Shown: positions 54,853-64,000, numbered from the stretch's first letter. The stretch: DNA of 64,000 nucleotides from Gaiellasilicea sp963802765 (GCA_963802765.1 CAWDJZ010000013.1:467062-531061); one strand, 5' to 3'. Notes: a model not told the origin generated them from the letters alone. A program made the numbers and translations.

Positions 54853-56175
54853 CTAGAGGCGGCGGTTGCCCGCGAGCGCGACCGCTCCGGCGAGCACGAG
54901 TGAGAGCGCGAAGCTCGGCAGCGTCGCGCCGATGCCGAGGTCCGGCGGCTCCCCGATCGCGTCCACCCACCACGACGGCCCGACCGGGTGCAGCCACTGG
55001 TAGAGCGCGAATCCCGCGATCCAGGCGGCGATCATCCCCCAACGCACCACCGGCCCCGCGAAGACGTCGCGTGGGACGTAGCGCGCGCCGGCGACGAGCC
55101 AGTCGGCCAGCAACACGCCGAAGAGGGGGACGAAGAAGGAGCCGAGGAGGATCAGGAAGCTCTCGTAGGCGAGCAGGTCGATCGTGAGCGCGCCGAGCGT
55201 CGCCACGGCGGCGACCGCGACGAGGAGACGACGCTGCGGGAGCTGTGGCGCGACGTTCTGGATCGAGACCGCCGTGGAGTACACATTCGCGAACGCCTCG
55301 TCGGTCTCGTCGACCGTGACGGCGAGGAGCGCGAGGACGGCGCCGATCCCACCCGCGGCGACGGCGACCGGCAGGGCCGCCGGATCGGTGACGTCGCGGG
55401 AGAAGAAGAGGACGGCGCCGAGCAGCCACAGCCAGACGCTGGCGGCGAAGTAGCCGACCGCCGTTCCCCAGAACGCCCCGCTCCGGCTACGGCTGAAGCG
55501 CGTGTAGTCGGCGACCAGCGGGATCCAGGAGACCGTGATCGCGACGACGAGGTCGACGCCCTCGAGCACCGACGAGCCGCCCTCGCCTTCACGGTCCCAC
55601 AGCTCACCGAAGCCGGAGCCGTCGAGCGCCCACCAGGTGAGGTAGAGGAGCGACGCGAGGACGGCCCAGACGGCGTACTTCCGGACGACCTTGCGGACGA
55701 AGTCGATCGGGCCGAGCAGGGCCATCGCCAGCGCGACGCCGCCGAAGACGAGCGTCCAGAGCCACTGCGCGCGGAAGCCGAAGAGCTCGTCGGAGAGGGC
55801 GGCGACCGCGGTCGCGATGATCAGCAGCTCGAAGATCGCCCAGCCGACGCACTGGGCCGCGTTCAGGACCGTCGGGCCCCACGACCCTTTCAGGCCGAGC
55901 GGTGCCCGCATCAGCACCATCGACGGCACCCTTGCGTCGGCGCCGATCATCCCCGCCACGCCGAGCATCGTGTTCCCGATCAGGCTGCCGATGCCGATCG
56001 CGAGGAACGCCTCGGGGAGCGAGAGCGCGGGGACGAGGTACGTGCCCGCGACGAGCACGAGCAGCGAGACCCCGAGGTTGCCCCAGAGGAGGCTCGTGTC
56101 GAGCAGGCCCAGCACGCGCAGGCGTGCGGGCACCGGCTCGATTCCCCAGGCGGGCGTCCCTTCCAGACTCTCCAC
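54853..56175 (-). CDS. cytX: NCS1-family permease under TPP control, probable HMP transporter (CytX-like)
   Basis: 440-residue NCS1 (codB/cytosine permease) protein with about twelve helices; GIEPVPARLRVLGLLDTSLLWGNLG and IPLVADYTRFSRSRSGAFWG are family hallmarks. The TPP riboswitch directly in front makes import of the thiamine precursor hydroxymethylpyrimidine the best assignment. GTG start at 56175 lies immediately after the riboswitch; its GAAGGGAG is the only ribosome binding site. It ends 19 bases before the pfkB gene start. Confidence 0.88.
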   Translation of the reverse strand: MESLEGTPAWGIEPVPARLRVLGLLDTSLLWGNLGVSLLVLVAGTYLVPALSLPEAFLAIGIGSLIGNTMLGVAGMIGADARVPSMVLMRAPLGLKGSWGPTVLNAAQCVGWAIFELLIIATAVAALSDELFGFRAQWLWTLVFGGVALAMALLGPIDFVRKVVRKYAVWAVLASLLYLTWWALDGSGFGELWDREGEGGSSVLEGVDLVVAITVSWIPLVADYTRFSRSRSGAFWGTAVGYFAASVWLWLLGAVLFFSRDVTDPAALPVAVAAGGIGAVLALLAVTVDETDEAFANVYSTAVSIQNVAPQLPQRRLLVAVAAVATLGALTIDLLAYESFLILLGSFFVPLFGVLLADWLVAGARYVPRDVFAGPVVRWGMIAAWIAGFALYQWLHPVGPSWWVDAIGEPPDLGIGATLPSFALSLVLAGAVALAGNRRL

Positions 56176-56240
56176 TCCCTTCGCCGGTGCGAACCGGATC
56201 AGGTTCGACGGGTGTGATCTCAGCCTCGACGAGGCACCCC
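56174..56240 (-). ncRNA. TPP (THI-box) riboswitch
   Basis: On the minus strand the conserved elements appear in order: GGGGTGC, GGCTGAGATCACACCC, GAACCTGATCCGG and GCGAAGGGA. The 3' conserved strand doubles as the Shine-Dalgarno sequence of the permease gene and abuts its GTG, so thiamine pyrophosphate binding should block translation initiation. Confidence 0.93.
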
Positions 56241-56255
56241 GGTGCCGACCACTCT

Positions 56256-56420
56256 AGATGGTTGGTTGGTGCTTGACGTGCTCGCGGGGGCGATCCAGAC
56301 CAAGTCGGGGGCCGCACTCGGCCGCAGCCAAGGCTGGACGCCTTGGCAAGGCCGAGGGTGGCTCCCGGCGCCGCGTCTGGGTCGTCATCCGAGAGTGCGG
56401 TAAGTGCCGACCAACCATCT
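56256..56420. repeat. 165-base element with inverted ends
   Basis: AGATGGTTGGT at 56256-56266 and its perfect complement ACCAACCATCT at 56410-56420 enclose about 143 bases; the similarity extends imperfectly inward by about 14 bases. An internal hairpin CCAAGG/CCTTGG lies near 56330-56350. It sits upstream of the TPP riboswitch. No convincing coding frame; may be a miniature element or a structured RNA. Confidence 0.45.
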
Positions 56421-56426
56421 GGGGAA

Positions 56427-56448
56427 CGGGGCGCCTCGCGGCGCCCCG
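56427..56448 (-). terminator. Hairpin after acnA
   Basis: Nine-base arms CGGGGCGCC and GGCGCCCCG with a TCGC loop (GCGA when read on the minus strand), about 105 bases past the acnA stop. A short TT follows on the minus strand. Probable terminator of acnA, insulating the TPP-controlled gene. Confidence 0.5.
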
Positions 56449-56552
56449 TCTGCCCCCGCCCCAACCCCGCGGCGAGACCCCGTCGCCGCAGGGGGCGGAC
56501 ACCCTAGCCGGGTTTCACCAATTGTCAATGGCGCCCGATCGGGCGGGATCGG

Positions 56553-59301
56553 CTAGGCGGCGAGGAGGCGGCGGAGCACGAAGGGGAGGATGCCGCCGTG
56601 GCGGAGGTACTCGCGCTCGCGCGGTGTGTCGAGCCGCACGCGCGCCGTGAACGTCGACGTCGTCGGCGCGCACCGTGACCTCGCGTGCCTCGGCGTTCTC
56701 GATCCCCTCGATCGCGTAGGTCTCGCGGCCCGTCAGCCCGAGCGTCGCGGGTGACTCGCCGTCCCGGAACTGGAGCGGCACGACGCCCATCATGAGCAGG
56801 TTCGAACGGTGGATCCGCTCGTAGCTCTCCGCGATCACGGCCCGCACGCCGAGCAGGCTCGGGCCCTTGGCGGCCCAGTCGCGGGACGAGCCCGAGCCGT
56901 ACTCCTTGCCCGCGATCACGAGCAGCGGCGTCCCTTCCGCGAGGTAGCGCTGCGACGCCTCGAAGATCGTCATCTCTTCGCCCGTCCGGCAGGTGCACCG
57001 TCCACGTGCCCTCGGAGCCGGGCACGAGCAGGTTGCGCATCCGCACGTTCGCGAATGTGCCGCGCACCATCACCTCGTGGTTCCCGCGACGCGAGCCGTA
57101 CGAGTTGAAGTCCTTGCGCTCGATCCCGTGCTCGATGAGGTACCGGCCGGCCGGCGACTCCGGCTTGATCGCGCCGGCCGGGGAGATGTGGTCGGTGGTG
57201 ACGGAGTCGCCGAGCATGACGAGGACGCGCGCGCCCGCGATGTCCGCGACCGTGCCCGGCTCGAGCGACATGTTCTCGAAGTAGGGCGGCAGGCGGACGT
57301 AGGTCGAGTCGTCCTCCCACGCGAACCGCTCGCCCTCCGGGACCGGCAGGCTGCGCCACTGCTCGTCGCCGGTGAACACGTCCGCATACGTCGACGTGAA
57401 CATCTCGCCGTGCACCGAGGCGGCGATCGTCTCGGTGATCTCCTCCGAGCTCGGCCAGATGTCGCGCAGGTAGACGTCGTTCCCCTCCTCGTCCTCGCCG
57501 AGGGGCTCGACGAGCAGGTCGACGTCCATCCGCCCGGCGAGCGCGTAGGCGACGACGAGCGGCGGCGAGGCGAGGTAGTTCGCCTTCACCTCCGGGTGGA
57601 TGCGGGCCTCGAAGTTGCGGTTGCCCGAGAGCACGGAGCAGACGACGAGGTCGCCCTCGGCGACGGCGGCGGAGATCGCCTCCGGCAGCGGGCCCGAGTT
57701 GCCGATGCACGTCGTGCAGCCGTAGCCGACGGTGTGGAAGCCGAGCTCCTCCAGGTACGGCGTCAGCCCGGCGCGGTCGTAGTACTCGGTCACCACCTTC
57801 GAGCCGGGGGCGAGGCTCGACTTGACCCACGGCTTGCGCTGGAGACCGCGCTCGACCGCCTTCTTCGCGAGCAGCCCGGCGCCGACCATCACCTGCGGGT
57901 TGGAGGTGTTCGTGCACGAGGTGATCGCCGCGATCACGACGCTGCCGTGGTCGAGCTCGTAGTCGGCGCCCGCGACGCGGACTCGATGGTGTCCGGGGCC
58001 GACGACGGCGACCGGCGTCGCGTTCGGCTCGGGCTCGGGATGGGCGCCCGGGACCTGCTCGCTCGTCGGGTCGCTCGCCGGGAACGTGCTCGCGACGGAG
58101 TCGTTCGAGCTCCCGTCCGCATACGGCGACGCCGAACGTCCCCAGCGAGTCGAGGAACGCGACCTTGGCGTGCGCGAGCGGCACGCGGTCCTGCGGGCGG
58201 CGCGGGCCTGCGAGCGAGGGCTCGACCGTCGAGAGGTCGAGCTCGACGACCTGCGAGTAGGTCGGCTCCTCCTCGGGCTCGTGCCAGAGCAGGTTCTCCT
58301 TGCAGTACGCCTCGACGAGGGCGACCCGCTCCTCGCTGCGGCCGGTCAGGCGCAGGTAGCTGAGGGTGAGGTCGTCGACGGGGAAGAAGCCGCACGTCGC
58401 GCCGTACTCCGGCGACATGTTCCCGATCGTCGCGCGGTCGGCGAGCGGCAGCGACGCGAGGCCGTGCCCGAAGTACTCGACGAACTTCCCGACGACGCCG
58501 GTCTGGCGGAGGATCTCGGTCACGGTCAGGACGAGATCGGTTGCGGTCGCGCCTTCCTGGAGCTGGCCGCTGAGCTTGAAGCCGACCACCTGGGGCACGA
58601 GCATCGAGAGCGGCTCGCCCAGCATCGCGGCCTCCGCCTCGATCCCGCCGACGCCCCAGCCGAGCACGCCGAGCCCGTTCACCATCGTCGTGTGCGAGTC
58701 GGTGCCGACGAGCGTGTCCGGGAAGGCGACGCCGTCCCGCTCCTCGACGACACGCGCGAGGTACTCGAGGTTGACCTGGTGGACGATCCCCGTCCCGGGC
58801 GGCACGACCTTGAAGTCTCGGAACGCGCCCTGGCCCCAGCGGAGGAAGGCGTACCGCTCGCGGTTCCGCTCGAACTCGAGCTCGACATTCCGTGCGAAAG
58901 CCTCGCGCGCGCCGAACACGTCGACCTGCACGGAGTGGTCGATCACGAGCTCGACCGGGATCAGCGGATTGATCTGCTCCGGCTTGCCCCCGAGCTCGGC
59001 CATCGCGTCGCGCATCGCGGCGAGGTCGACCACGGCCGGCACGCCGGTGAAGTCCTGCAGCAGGACCCGGGCCGGAGCGAAGGAGATCTCGCGGCTCGGC
59101 TCGTCGGCCGCGACCCAGCCCGCGACGGCCTCGACGTCCTCCCGGTCGCCGTTGCGGAGCGACGTTCTCGAGCAGGATGCGGAGGGTGTACGGGAGGCGC
59201 GCGACGTCCCACTCCTGCTGCAGCGCATCGAGCCGATGGATCTCGACCTTGCGGTCGCCGACGGAGAGCGTTGAGCGGGCGGAAACCACGTCGGCGGCCA
59301 T
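56553..59301 (-). CDS. acnA: Aconitate hydratase AcnA (frameshifted here)
   Basis: TCA-cycle [4Fe-4S] enzyme, conceptually about 915 residues, matching AcnA/IRP1-type length. [4Fe-4S] cysteines in AITSCTNTSNP and GYGCTTCIGNSGPL; also DFTGVPAVVDLAAMRDAM, VGTDSHTTMVNGLGVLGWGVGG, and the swivelling domain GKEYGSGSSRDWAAKG with ESYERIHRSNL. ATG 59301 begins MAADVVSARSTLSVGD. Single extra bases near 59164, 58118, 56985 and 56663 break the frame into five parts that join without loss; the last part (RVRLDTPREREYLRHGGILP) gives the stop at 56553-56555. An essential enzyme is unlikely to be decayed, which supports sequence error as the cause of the breaks in this window. Confidence 0.93.
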
Positions 59302-59347
59302 GCCTCGAGCGTATCGAAGTGCCACCGCTTCGGCCGTTGCGGTCAGC

Positions 59348-60721
59348 TCAGCGCAGCCGAGCGCGCGGAACCGTGATCGTGGGGCCGACGTTGCCCGCCC
59401 GGTCGACCGCCACCAGCGACAGGGATGTGCGGACGCGGTCGCGGGCCAGCGTAAGGGCGGGCTTGGTCACCGAGATCGTCCGCGTCCCGAGACGGGCCCG
59501 ATAGCCGCGAAGTCCGCCGCCGTCCCGGACGGCCGGCCAGGACAGCACGATCGATTTGCCGGCGCGACGGACACTGATGTTGCGGATCCCCGGCGGCCGG
59601 ACGGTGTCGCGCACGAGGCGGCCGCGCCCATCCACGATCCCGACGCCGAGCCTGAACCGGATCGTCTGCAGCGGCCCCAGGTGGCCGACGGGGTCGGCGG
59701 CGCGGACCGAGTACGCACTCGTGTCGTCCTCGTCCACGCTTACCTGCGCCGAAGTGGACGGGGTGCCGGCGACGAAGCGACCGTCCTGATAGACGCGATA
59801 TGAGATGGGGCCTACGTCGTCGGTCGCGGCGCTCCAGGTGAGGCGGACGAGGCCCGGCGCGTTGCCGTCCGTGGCGGTGAGGCCGGCCGTGGGCGAGGGA
59901 GGGGCTCGGTCGGGAGAGTCGAGTCGCTCCAGGAACAGCGAGTCCCGCGCGTCGGGCCACCCGCCGGGGTGGTCGTAGTAGTCGTCGCGCCCGGCGTCGA
60001 GGACGAGGGCCTCGAGCGGGTTGCCGGAGAGCGACGCGGTCATCAGGTCCTCCGGCACGTCGCACACGTGGCCGCCCCTGCACACGTGCGGCGCCCCGAT
60101 CGCGACGGCGCCGAGAACATGGAGCAGCTCGTGCACCGCCACGACCGGACGGATCGCGTCGGTCGCCTCCGCCCCGCAGGAGTCGAGGAAGACGGCCGCG
60201 AGCCCGGGCAGGCCCGACGTTCGCGAGCCGCCCTGTCCGCAGACGGAGCCGGAAGGCGATGTCTGGCCGGTCGGGCCGTCGTAGTAGACGAGATATGCCT
60301 TCTCGGCCTCGATGAAGCCGTGCTCCTCGGCGAGGAGGAAGCGGAGCGACGTGAACGCGGTGTCGATCCCGCCGGCAGGCTCCGGCAACGTCACGCTCGA
60401 GAGGTCGAGCTGCCCGAACGTGCTCGCGCAAGGGCTCGCGAAGAGGTCGAATCGGGGCGCACGATTCGCGTCCTGTGTTCGCCACCAGACGTCGATCGCC
60501 GCGACGTCGCCGACGATCCGCGGTGCCCACTGGGCGAAGCGGTCGGGAAAGCCGGCCGGGCGGACGTACGCCACGTGGACGGCGTAGCCGGGAGTCGAGT
60601 CCGGCAGCCGGTCGAGCGAGGCAGGAGCCGTGCCGCACCACGGAATCGGCGTCGAGGCGTGGGCGGGCGCCGCCACGGCGAGGGCGACAAAGGCCGCCAG
60701 CGTCGCGAGCCCGTGCTTCAC
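59348..60721 (-). CDS. Secreted metallopeptidase-like protein with fibronectin type III domains
   Basis: 457 residues from GTG 60721. Signal peptide VKHGLATLAAFVALAVAAPAHA. Zinc motif HELLHVLGAV (HExxHxxG, metzincin-like) near residue 215 and several cysteine pairs. The C-terminal 170 residues hold FN3-like modules (GLVRLTWSAATDDVGPISYRVYQDG and IVLSWPAVRDGGGLRGYRA). Predicted extracellular; substrate unknown. Confidence 0.7.
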   Translation of the reverse strand: MKHGLATLAAFVALAVAAPAHASTPIPWCGTAPASLDRLPDSTPGYAVHVAYVRPAGFPDRFAQWAPRIVGDVAAIDVWWRTQDANRAPRFDLFASPCASTFGQLDLSSVTLPEPAGGIDTAFTSLRFLLAEEHGFIEAEKAYLVYYDGPTGQTSPSGSVCGQGGSRTSGLPGLAAVFLDSCGAEATDAIRPVVAVHELLHVLGAVAIGAPHVCRGGHVCDVPEDLMTASLSGNPLEALVLDAGRDDYYDHPGGWPDARDSLFLERLDSPDRAPPSPTAGLTATDGNAPGLVRLTWSAATDDVGPISYRVYQDGRFVAGTPSTSAQVSVDEDDTSAYSVRAADPVGHLGPLQTIRFRLGVGIVDGRGRLVRDTVRPPGIRNISVRRAGKSIVLSWPAVRDGGGLRGYRARLGTRTISVTKPALTLARDRVRTSLSLVAVDRAGNVGPTITVPRARLR

Positions 60722-60776
60722 AGCGGACAAGCTAGCTGCGCCGGGACTCGATTGCACCCATGGCTACGATGCGAGC

Positions 60777-61013
60777 ATGGGCCTGGCCGGCACACTCGAG
60801 TCGCTTCTGCGCGACTCCTTCCCGGACGCGAGCGAGCTCGCGGTCGAGGACCGCACCGGCGGCGGCGACCACTTCCAGGTGACGATCGCGAGCGGCCGGT
60901 TCGAGGGGCTCTCGCTCGTCGAGCAGCACCGGCTCGTCTACGAGGCGCTCGCGGCGCCGCTCGGGGACGGGTCGATCCACGAGCTTCGAATCAAGACGAG
61001 AGGACTGGCATGA
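60777..61013 (+). CDS. bolA: BolA-family protein
   Basis: 78 residues, beginning MGLAGTLESLLRDSFP, with the BolA signature DHFQVTIASGRFEGLSLVEQHRLVYEALA and a C-terminal IHELRIKTRG. The conserved His in the DHFQV segment could ligand a shared [2Fe-2S] cluster with the glutaredoxin. Its stop overlaps the ATG of grx. Confidence 0.92.
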   Translation: MGLAGTLESLLRDSFPDASELAVEDRTGGGDHFQVTIASGRFEGLSLVEQHRLVYEALAAPLGDGSIHELRIKTRGLA

Positions 61014-61372
61014 GCGAGCTGAGCGACCAGATCAAGGAGATCATCGAGAACGAGCCTGTGAGCCTGTTCATGAAGGGCACGCCGCAGCTCGTCATGTGCG
61101 GCAACTCAGAGCGGGCGCTGCGCGCGCTCCGGGCGGCGGGTGCGCCGGTCACCGCGGTCGACGTCCTGCCCGATCCACGCATCCGCCAGGAGCTCTCGGC
61201 CTTGTCCGGATGGCCGACGATCCCCCAGGTCTTCGTCAGGGGCGAGCTCGTCGGCGGCGCCGACATCGTCGAGGAGCTGTACGCGAGCGGCGAGCTCGAG
61301 CAGAAGCTGGACGAGGCGCTCGGCGCCGAGCGCGAGCGAGGTGAGAGGACCGCGGTCGTCGCCGCCTCCTGA
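61010..61372 (+). CDS. Monothiol glutaredoxin, Grx4 type
   Basis: 120 residues: IKEIIENEPVSLFMKGTPQL, active site MCGNSERAL with Cys30, then SGWPTIPQVFVRGELVGGAD with the cis-Pro loop. The usual CGFS reads CGNS here. Together with BolA it should bind and deliver [2Fe-2S] clusters. The C-terminal 20 residues are a charged extension. Confidence 0.92.
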   Translation: MSELSDQIKEIIENEPVSLFMKGTPQLVMCGNSERALRALRAAGAPVTAVDVLPDPRIRQELSALSGWPTIPQVFVRGELVGGADIVEELYASGELEQKLDEALGAERERGERTAVVAAS

Positions 61373-61398
61373 AAGCCCGAACGCGCCCGCAACGCCCG

Positions 61399-61426
61399 CT
61401 TAACGGCGTTCTTATGCCGCGTTAAG
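61399..61426. promoter_or_regulatory. Inverted repeat in the htrA upstream region
   Basis: CTTAACG (61399-61405) and CGTTAAG (61420-61426), 14 bases apart, in the 77-base gap before htrA. AT-rich half-sites two helical turns apart suit a dimeric regulator such as a stress response regulator. No regulator gene adjacent. Confidence 0.4.
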
Positions 61427-61449
61427 ACCCCGTCGATACAACGTCGTCC

Positions 61450-62644
61450 GTGAACGGACGCGCCATCCTGATCCCGTTGGTCGGTCTGACCGGCGCCGCC
61501 CTGCTCGGCGGACTGGTCGCGATCGGCGGCGTGGCGCTCGTCGGCGGCCTGGACGGCGGCACAACCACCGTCGTGCAGACCTCCCCTTCCTCCCTGGCCG
61601 CCGCCCCGGTCGCCGACGACAACAGCCTCTCCGTCAGCGAGATTTACGCACGCGCCGCGCCCGGTGTCGTCCAGATCACGTCGACCACCGGCACGGACGA
61701 CAACCAGCCCACGTCCGGTTCCTTCGAGCTCCCCTCTGCGCCGCCTGCGCTCGGCTCCGGCTTCGTGATCGACAAGGCCGGGCACATCGTCACGAACTAC
61801 CACGTGATCGAGGGCGCCGACCAGATCGAGGTCAGCTTCTCGAACCAGGACACGCTGCGCGCGACCCTCGTCGGCAGCGACCCCTCCACCGACATCGCCG
61901 TGCTGCGCGTCGAGGCGAGCTCCCGCGGCCTCACGCCGCTCGCCTTCGGAGACTCCGCGGCCGTGCGCGTCGGCGATCCGGTCGTCGCGATCGGGAACCC
62001 CTTCGGGCTCGCCCGGACGACCACCGCCGGCATCGTCAGCGCCGTGCAGGAGCGCACCATCACCGCGCCCAACGGCTACCCGATCGACCACGTGATCCAG
62101 ACCGACGCGCAGATCAACAGCGGCAACTCCGGCGGCCCGCTCCTGAACCACCGTGCCCAGGTGATCGGCGTCAACTCGCAGATCGCACCCGCGCAGGGCT
62201 CTACCGGCAACGTCGGCATCGGCTTCGCGGTCCCGGCGAACACGGTCAAGGACGTCGTCGCCCAGCTCATCGCCACCGGCAAGGTCGACCGGGCCTTCCT
62301 CGGCATCGGCGGCAGCACGGTCACCGAGGAGCTGGCGCGGTCGTTCCGCCTGCCCGTCGACGCCGGCGTTCTCGTCGAGTCCGTAGGCGAGAGCACCGCG
62401 GCCGATCGCGCCGGTTTCGAAGCCGGCACGGACACCACGGTTGTCGCGGGCGAGAGCTACACGCTCGGCGGCGACGTGATCGTCGCGGTCGACGGTCGGC
62501 GCGTCAGCTCGCTCGAGGAGCTGCGCGACGAGCTCGCAGGACCACAGGCCGGGCGACAAGGTCGAGGTCGAGATCTACCGCGGCAACAGGCCGATGACGC
62601 TCGACGTCACGCTTGGGCGGCAGCCCGCTTCCCCTCAGGGCTAA
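61450..62644 (+). CDS. htrA: HtrA/DegP-like serine protease (one frameshift near the end)
   Basis: About 398-residue S1C protease, membrane-anchored by one N-terminal helix (ILIPLVGLTGAALLGGLVAI). Catalytic triad: His118 in NYHVIEGA, Asp148 in PSTDIAVL, Ser227 in GNSGGPL. A PDZ domain starts near residue 280 (AFLGIGGSTVTEELAR). An extra base near 62542 breaks the frame inside the PDZ domain; repaired, it ends DKVEVEIYRGNRPMTLDV... with TAA at 62642-62644. Acts in extracytoplasmic protein quality control. Confidence 0.92.
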
Positions 62645-62655
62645 CCCGTCCACCC

Positions 62656-62689
62656 GCGAGGGCCCGCCGCTCCCCCGGCCGGCCCTCGC
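62656..62689. terminator. Bidirectional terminator between htrA and the patatin gene
   Basis: Perfect 9-base arms GCGAGGGCC (62656-62664) and GGCCCTCGC (62681-62689) with an inner CGGCCGG, placed between the convergent stops of htrA and the phospholipase gene. Confidence 0.55.
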
Positions 62690-63827
62690 TCATCGTCTAG
62701 GAAGCTGCTCGGCCCGGTCGACGTCGCGTGCCGCGAGCTCGGCGTCCGCCGCGGCCCAGCCGCGCTCGATCAGCGCGCGCTTCGCCTCCTCCGACCACTC
62801 GCGCTGGCTGCGGAAGCCGGGGTCGAGGCTCTCTGCGCCGCTCGAGCCGCGCACGGTGATCCGTTCGACGCTCCGCGGCAGGGTCGTGCGGGCGAAGCGC
62901 TCGTCCACGGCGCGCGCCGCCCGCGCCCTGCGGCCCGGGCGCGCGTGCTCGGCGACGATGCGAGTGACGTCGGCACGCAGCGCGTCGAGCTCGCGGATCG
63001 CCTCGTCGCGCTCGTCCGCCAGCCGCTCCTCGAGGGCGGTGTTGCGCTGGATCGCGACCCGCATCAGGCGGATCACCATGTCGCCGAGGTGCACGGGCTC
63101 GCCGCGGAGCTGGCGTGCCTCCGCCTCGTCCAGCTCGGTGATGAAGGCGCGGACCGGCGGCACGGCCCGGAAGCGGTTGAGGCGGGCGCGCATGCGCGCG
63201 AGCGGCGCCACGCCGACGCGTGGATAGCGGGGGACGTAGCGGAAGCAGACCACGAGCGAGACGGCGCCTCGTCCAGGGCGTCGACGAGCGGGAAGTTGCG
63301 GACCCAGCCGCCGTCGGTCGCGATCCGGTCCCCGACCGGGAGCGGCAGGACCAGGGCGCTGATCGCCGCCGAGGCGAGCACCGCCTGCGCAAGAGCTCCG
63401 CGGGGTCGAGTGCGACGGATAGGCGAGCTCGAACGAGCCGGAGCGATCGTCGTCCGAGACGTCGGTGGCGTAGATGACGACCTCGACCGGCGCCGCGGCA
63501 AGCCGCTGGCGAGCTCGAGCGGGTCAATGAGACGCTCGGCGATCGTCGCCGGCAACGCGTATTCGTGTAGGCCGTTCAGCGGCAGCCGCCAGAGGCGCTG
63601 CGGCCGGAAGACGTCCGCGGGCTGGAGCTCGAGCAGGAACTCCTCCATCACGTCGAGCTGGTCGAGCGCCGCCATCGTCCCGTGAGCGCTCCCGCCGAGG
63701 TGCCGTAGATCCGCGCGACCCGGGGCCAGAGCGAGCTGGCGCGCAACCGCTTCAGGAAGCCGAGCTCGAGCAGGACGCCGTTCATGCCGCCGCCCGAGAG
63801 CACGATCGCGACGTCGCGCTCGCCCAT
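62690..63827 (-). CDS. Patatin-like phospholipase (multiple frameshifts)
   Basis: Patatin-family serine lipase, conceptually about 380 residues. Oxyanion loop VLSGGGMNGVLLELGFLKRL, nucleophile elbow GTSAGAL (GxSxG) and the dyad Asp in DGGWVRNFPLVDAL. C-terminal region (YVPRYPRVGVAPLARM, then a helical stretch to AEQLPRR) is in another frame. Four single-base indels near 63690, 63505, 63400 and 63270 (three missing, one extra base) split the gene. ATG 63827 begins MGERDVAIVL. Could be a pseudogene, as its indels are mostly deletions, unlike elsewhere in the window. Confidence 0.75.
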
Positions 63828-63887
63828 CTGACCATTGTGACTGCGGTCCCCGACCGGACGACACCCCCATGCGTCTGACCTTCCTTC

Positions 63888-64000
63888 GTGGAGGAGCACG
63901 AGCCGCGGCGCGGATCACTGGTGTACGAAGTCGAGGAGGGGTCGCTCGAGGAGGACGAGCAGCTCTGGATCGCCGATCCCGACGACGATCACACCGGCTG
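63888..64000 (+). CDS. Partial acidic ORF running off the window
   Basis: From GTG 63888: VEEHEPRRGSLVYEVEEGSL followed by further acidic residues to the edge, ending ADPDDDHTG. No stop before 64000. Very acidic composition; no domain recognisable in the 37 codons available. Divergent from the patatin gene. Confidence 0.4.
   Translation, partial: MEEHEPRRGSLVYEVEEGSLEEDEQLWIADPDDDHTG

Noticed and set aside
56258..56560. Coding frame with CxxC motifs (CLTCSRG, CGKCRPT) through the 165-base element
   Set aside because: It continues through a terminator-like hairpin, has no ribosome binding site and no recognisable domain; the cysteines come from the inverted ends.

Overview
The window looks like a chromosomal segment of a very GC-rich, Gram-positive-type actinobacterium. 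Supporting signs are frequent GTG and TTG starts, CTC-dominated leucine usage, many ATGA-type overlaps between adjacent genes, F420/PPOX-type and dynamin-like proteins, and a form II Mo hydroxylase. My best guess for the lineage is Thermoleophilia (Gaiellales or Solirubrobacterales), from overall gene character only; no rRNA or marker phylogeny is possible here. There is no CRISPR array, rRNA or complete prophage. One intact tRNA (Arg, anticodon CCT) and one tRNA fragment are present.

Layout. 1-5.3 kb: glgB, a DrrABC-like exporter (one ATPase, two permeases) behind a perfect palindrome, and a PRC-barrel membrane protein. 5.3-11.6 kb: a divergent carbon monoxide dehydrogenase-like locus (coxE and a moxR/coxD ATPase on the minus strand; coxG, coxS, coxL, coxM on the plus strand). 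11.6-15.3 kb: treZ and glgX. 15.4-18.5 kb: a polar amino acid ABC importer in gluABCD order. 18.5-28.3 kb: a compact cell-wall amino-sugar salvage island: an msmK-like ATPase, nagA, murQ, a GntR/HutC regulator, a SIS-domain isomerase/deaminase, a sugar binding protein with two permeases, and nagZ. It shares dre-like operators that I read at three places. 28.3-37.5 kb: a secreted metallopeptidase, a small Asn/Gly-rich transcription unit, glpD-glpK, an MFS exporter with small envelope proteins, DUF4239/DUF4337 membrane proteins and a PAS-LuxR regulator. 37.5-42.2 kb: an accessory-looking stretch (acetyltransferases, VOC protein, tRNA-Thr fragment, truncated IS481 transposase, a DHFR-like gene with foreign codon use, signal peptidase, direct repeats, tRNA-Arg). 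42.4-56.2 kb: PPOX and dienelactone hydrolase genes, glgP, a pair of dynamin-like GTPases, typA, a second ABC-2 exporter, sixA, phzF, a pfkB-type kinase and a TPP-riboswitch-controlled NCS1 permease. 56.5-64 kb: acnA, a secreted FN3 metallopeptidase, bolA-grx, htrA, a patatin-like phospholipase and a partial acidic ORF running off the edge.

Metabolic picture. glgB, glgX, glgP and treZ point to glycogen/trehalose cycling. The amino-sugar island would import GlcNAc- or MurNAc-containing sugars, cleave them (NagZ) and convert them to fructose-6-phosphate (MurQ, NagA, SIS protein), under one GntR repressor that also controls itself. The glp genes add glycerol use and the cox locus suggests oxidation of CO or another small carbonyl or heterocyclic substrate.

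Sequence quality. About eleven genes are interrupted by single-base indels while both flanking reading frames stay perfectly conserved. By hand I count roughly 23 insertions against 4 deletions. I read these mainly as assembly errors and give full gene spans, noting each break.
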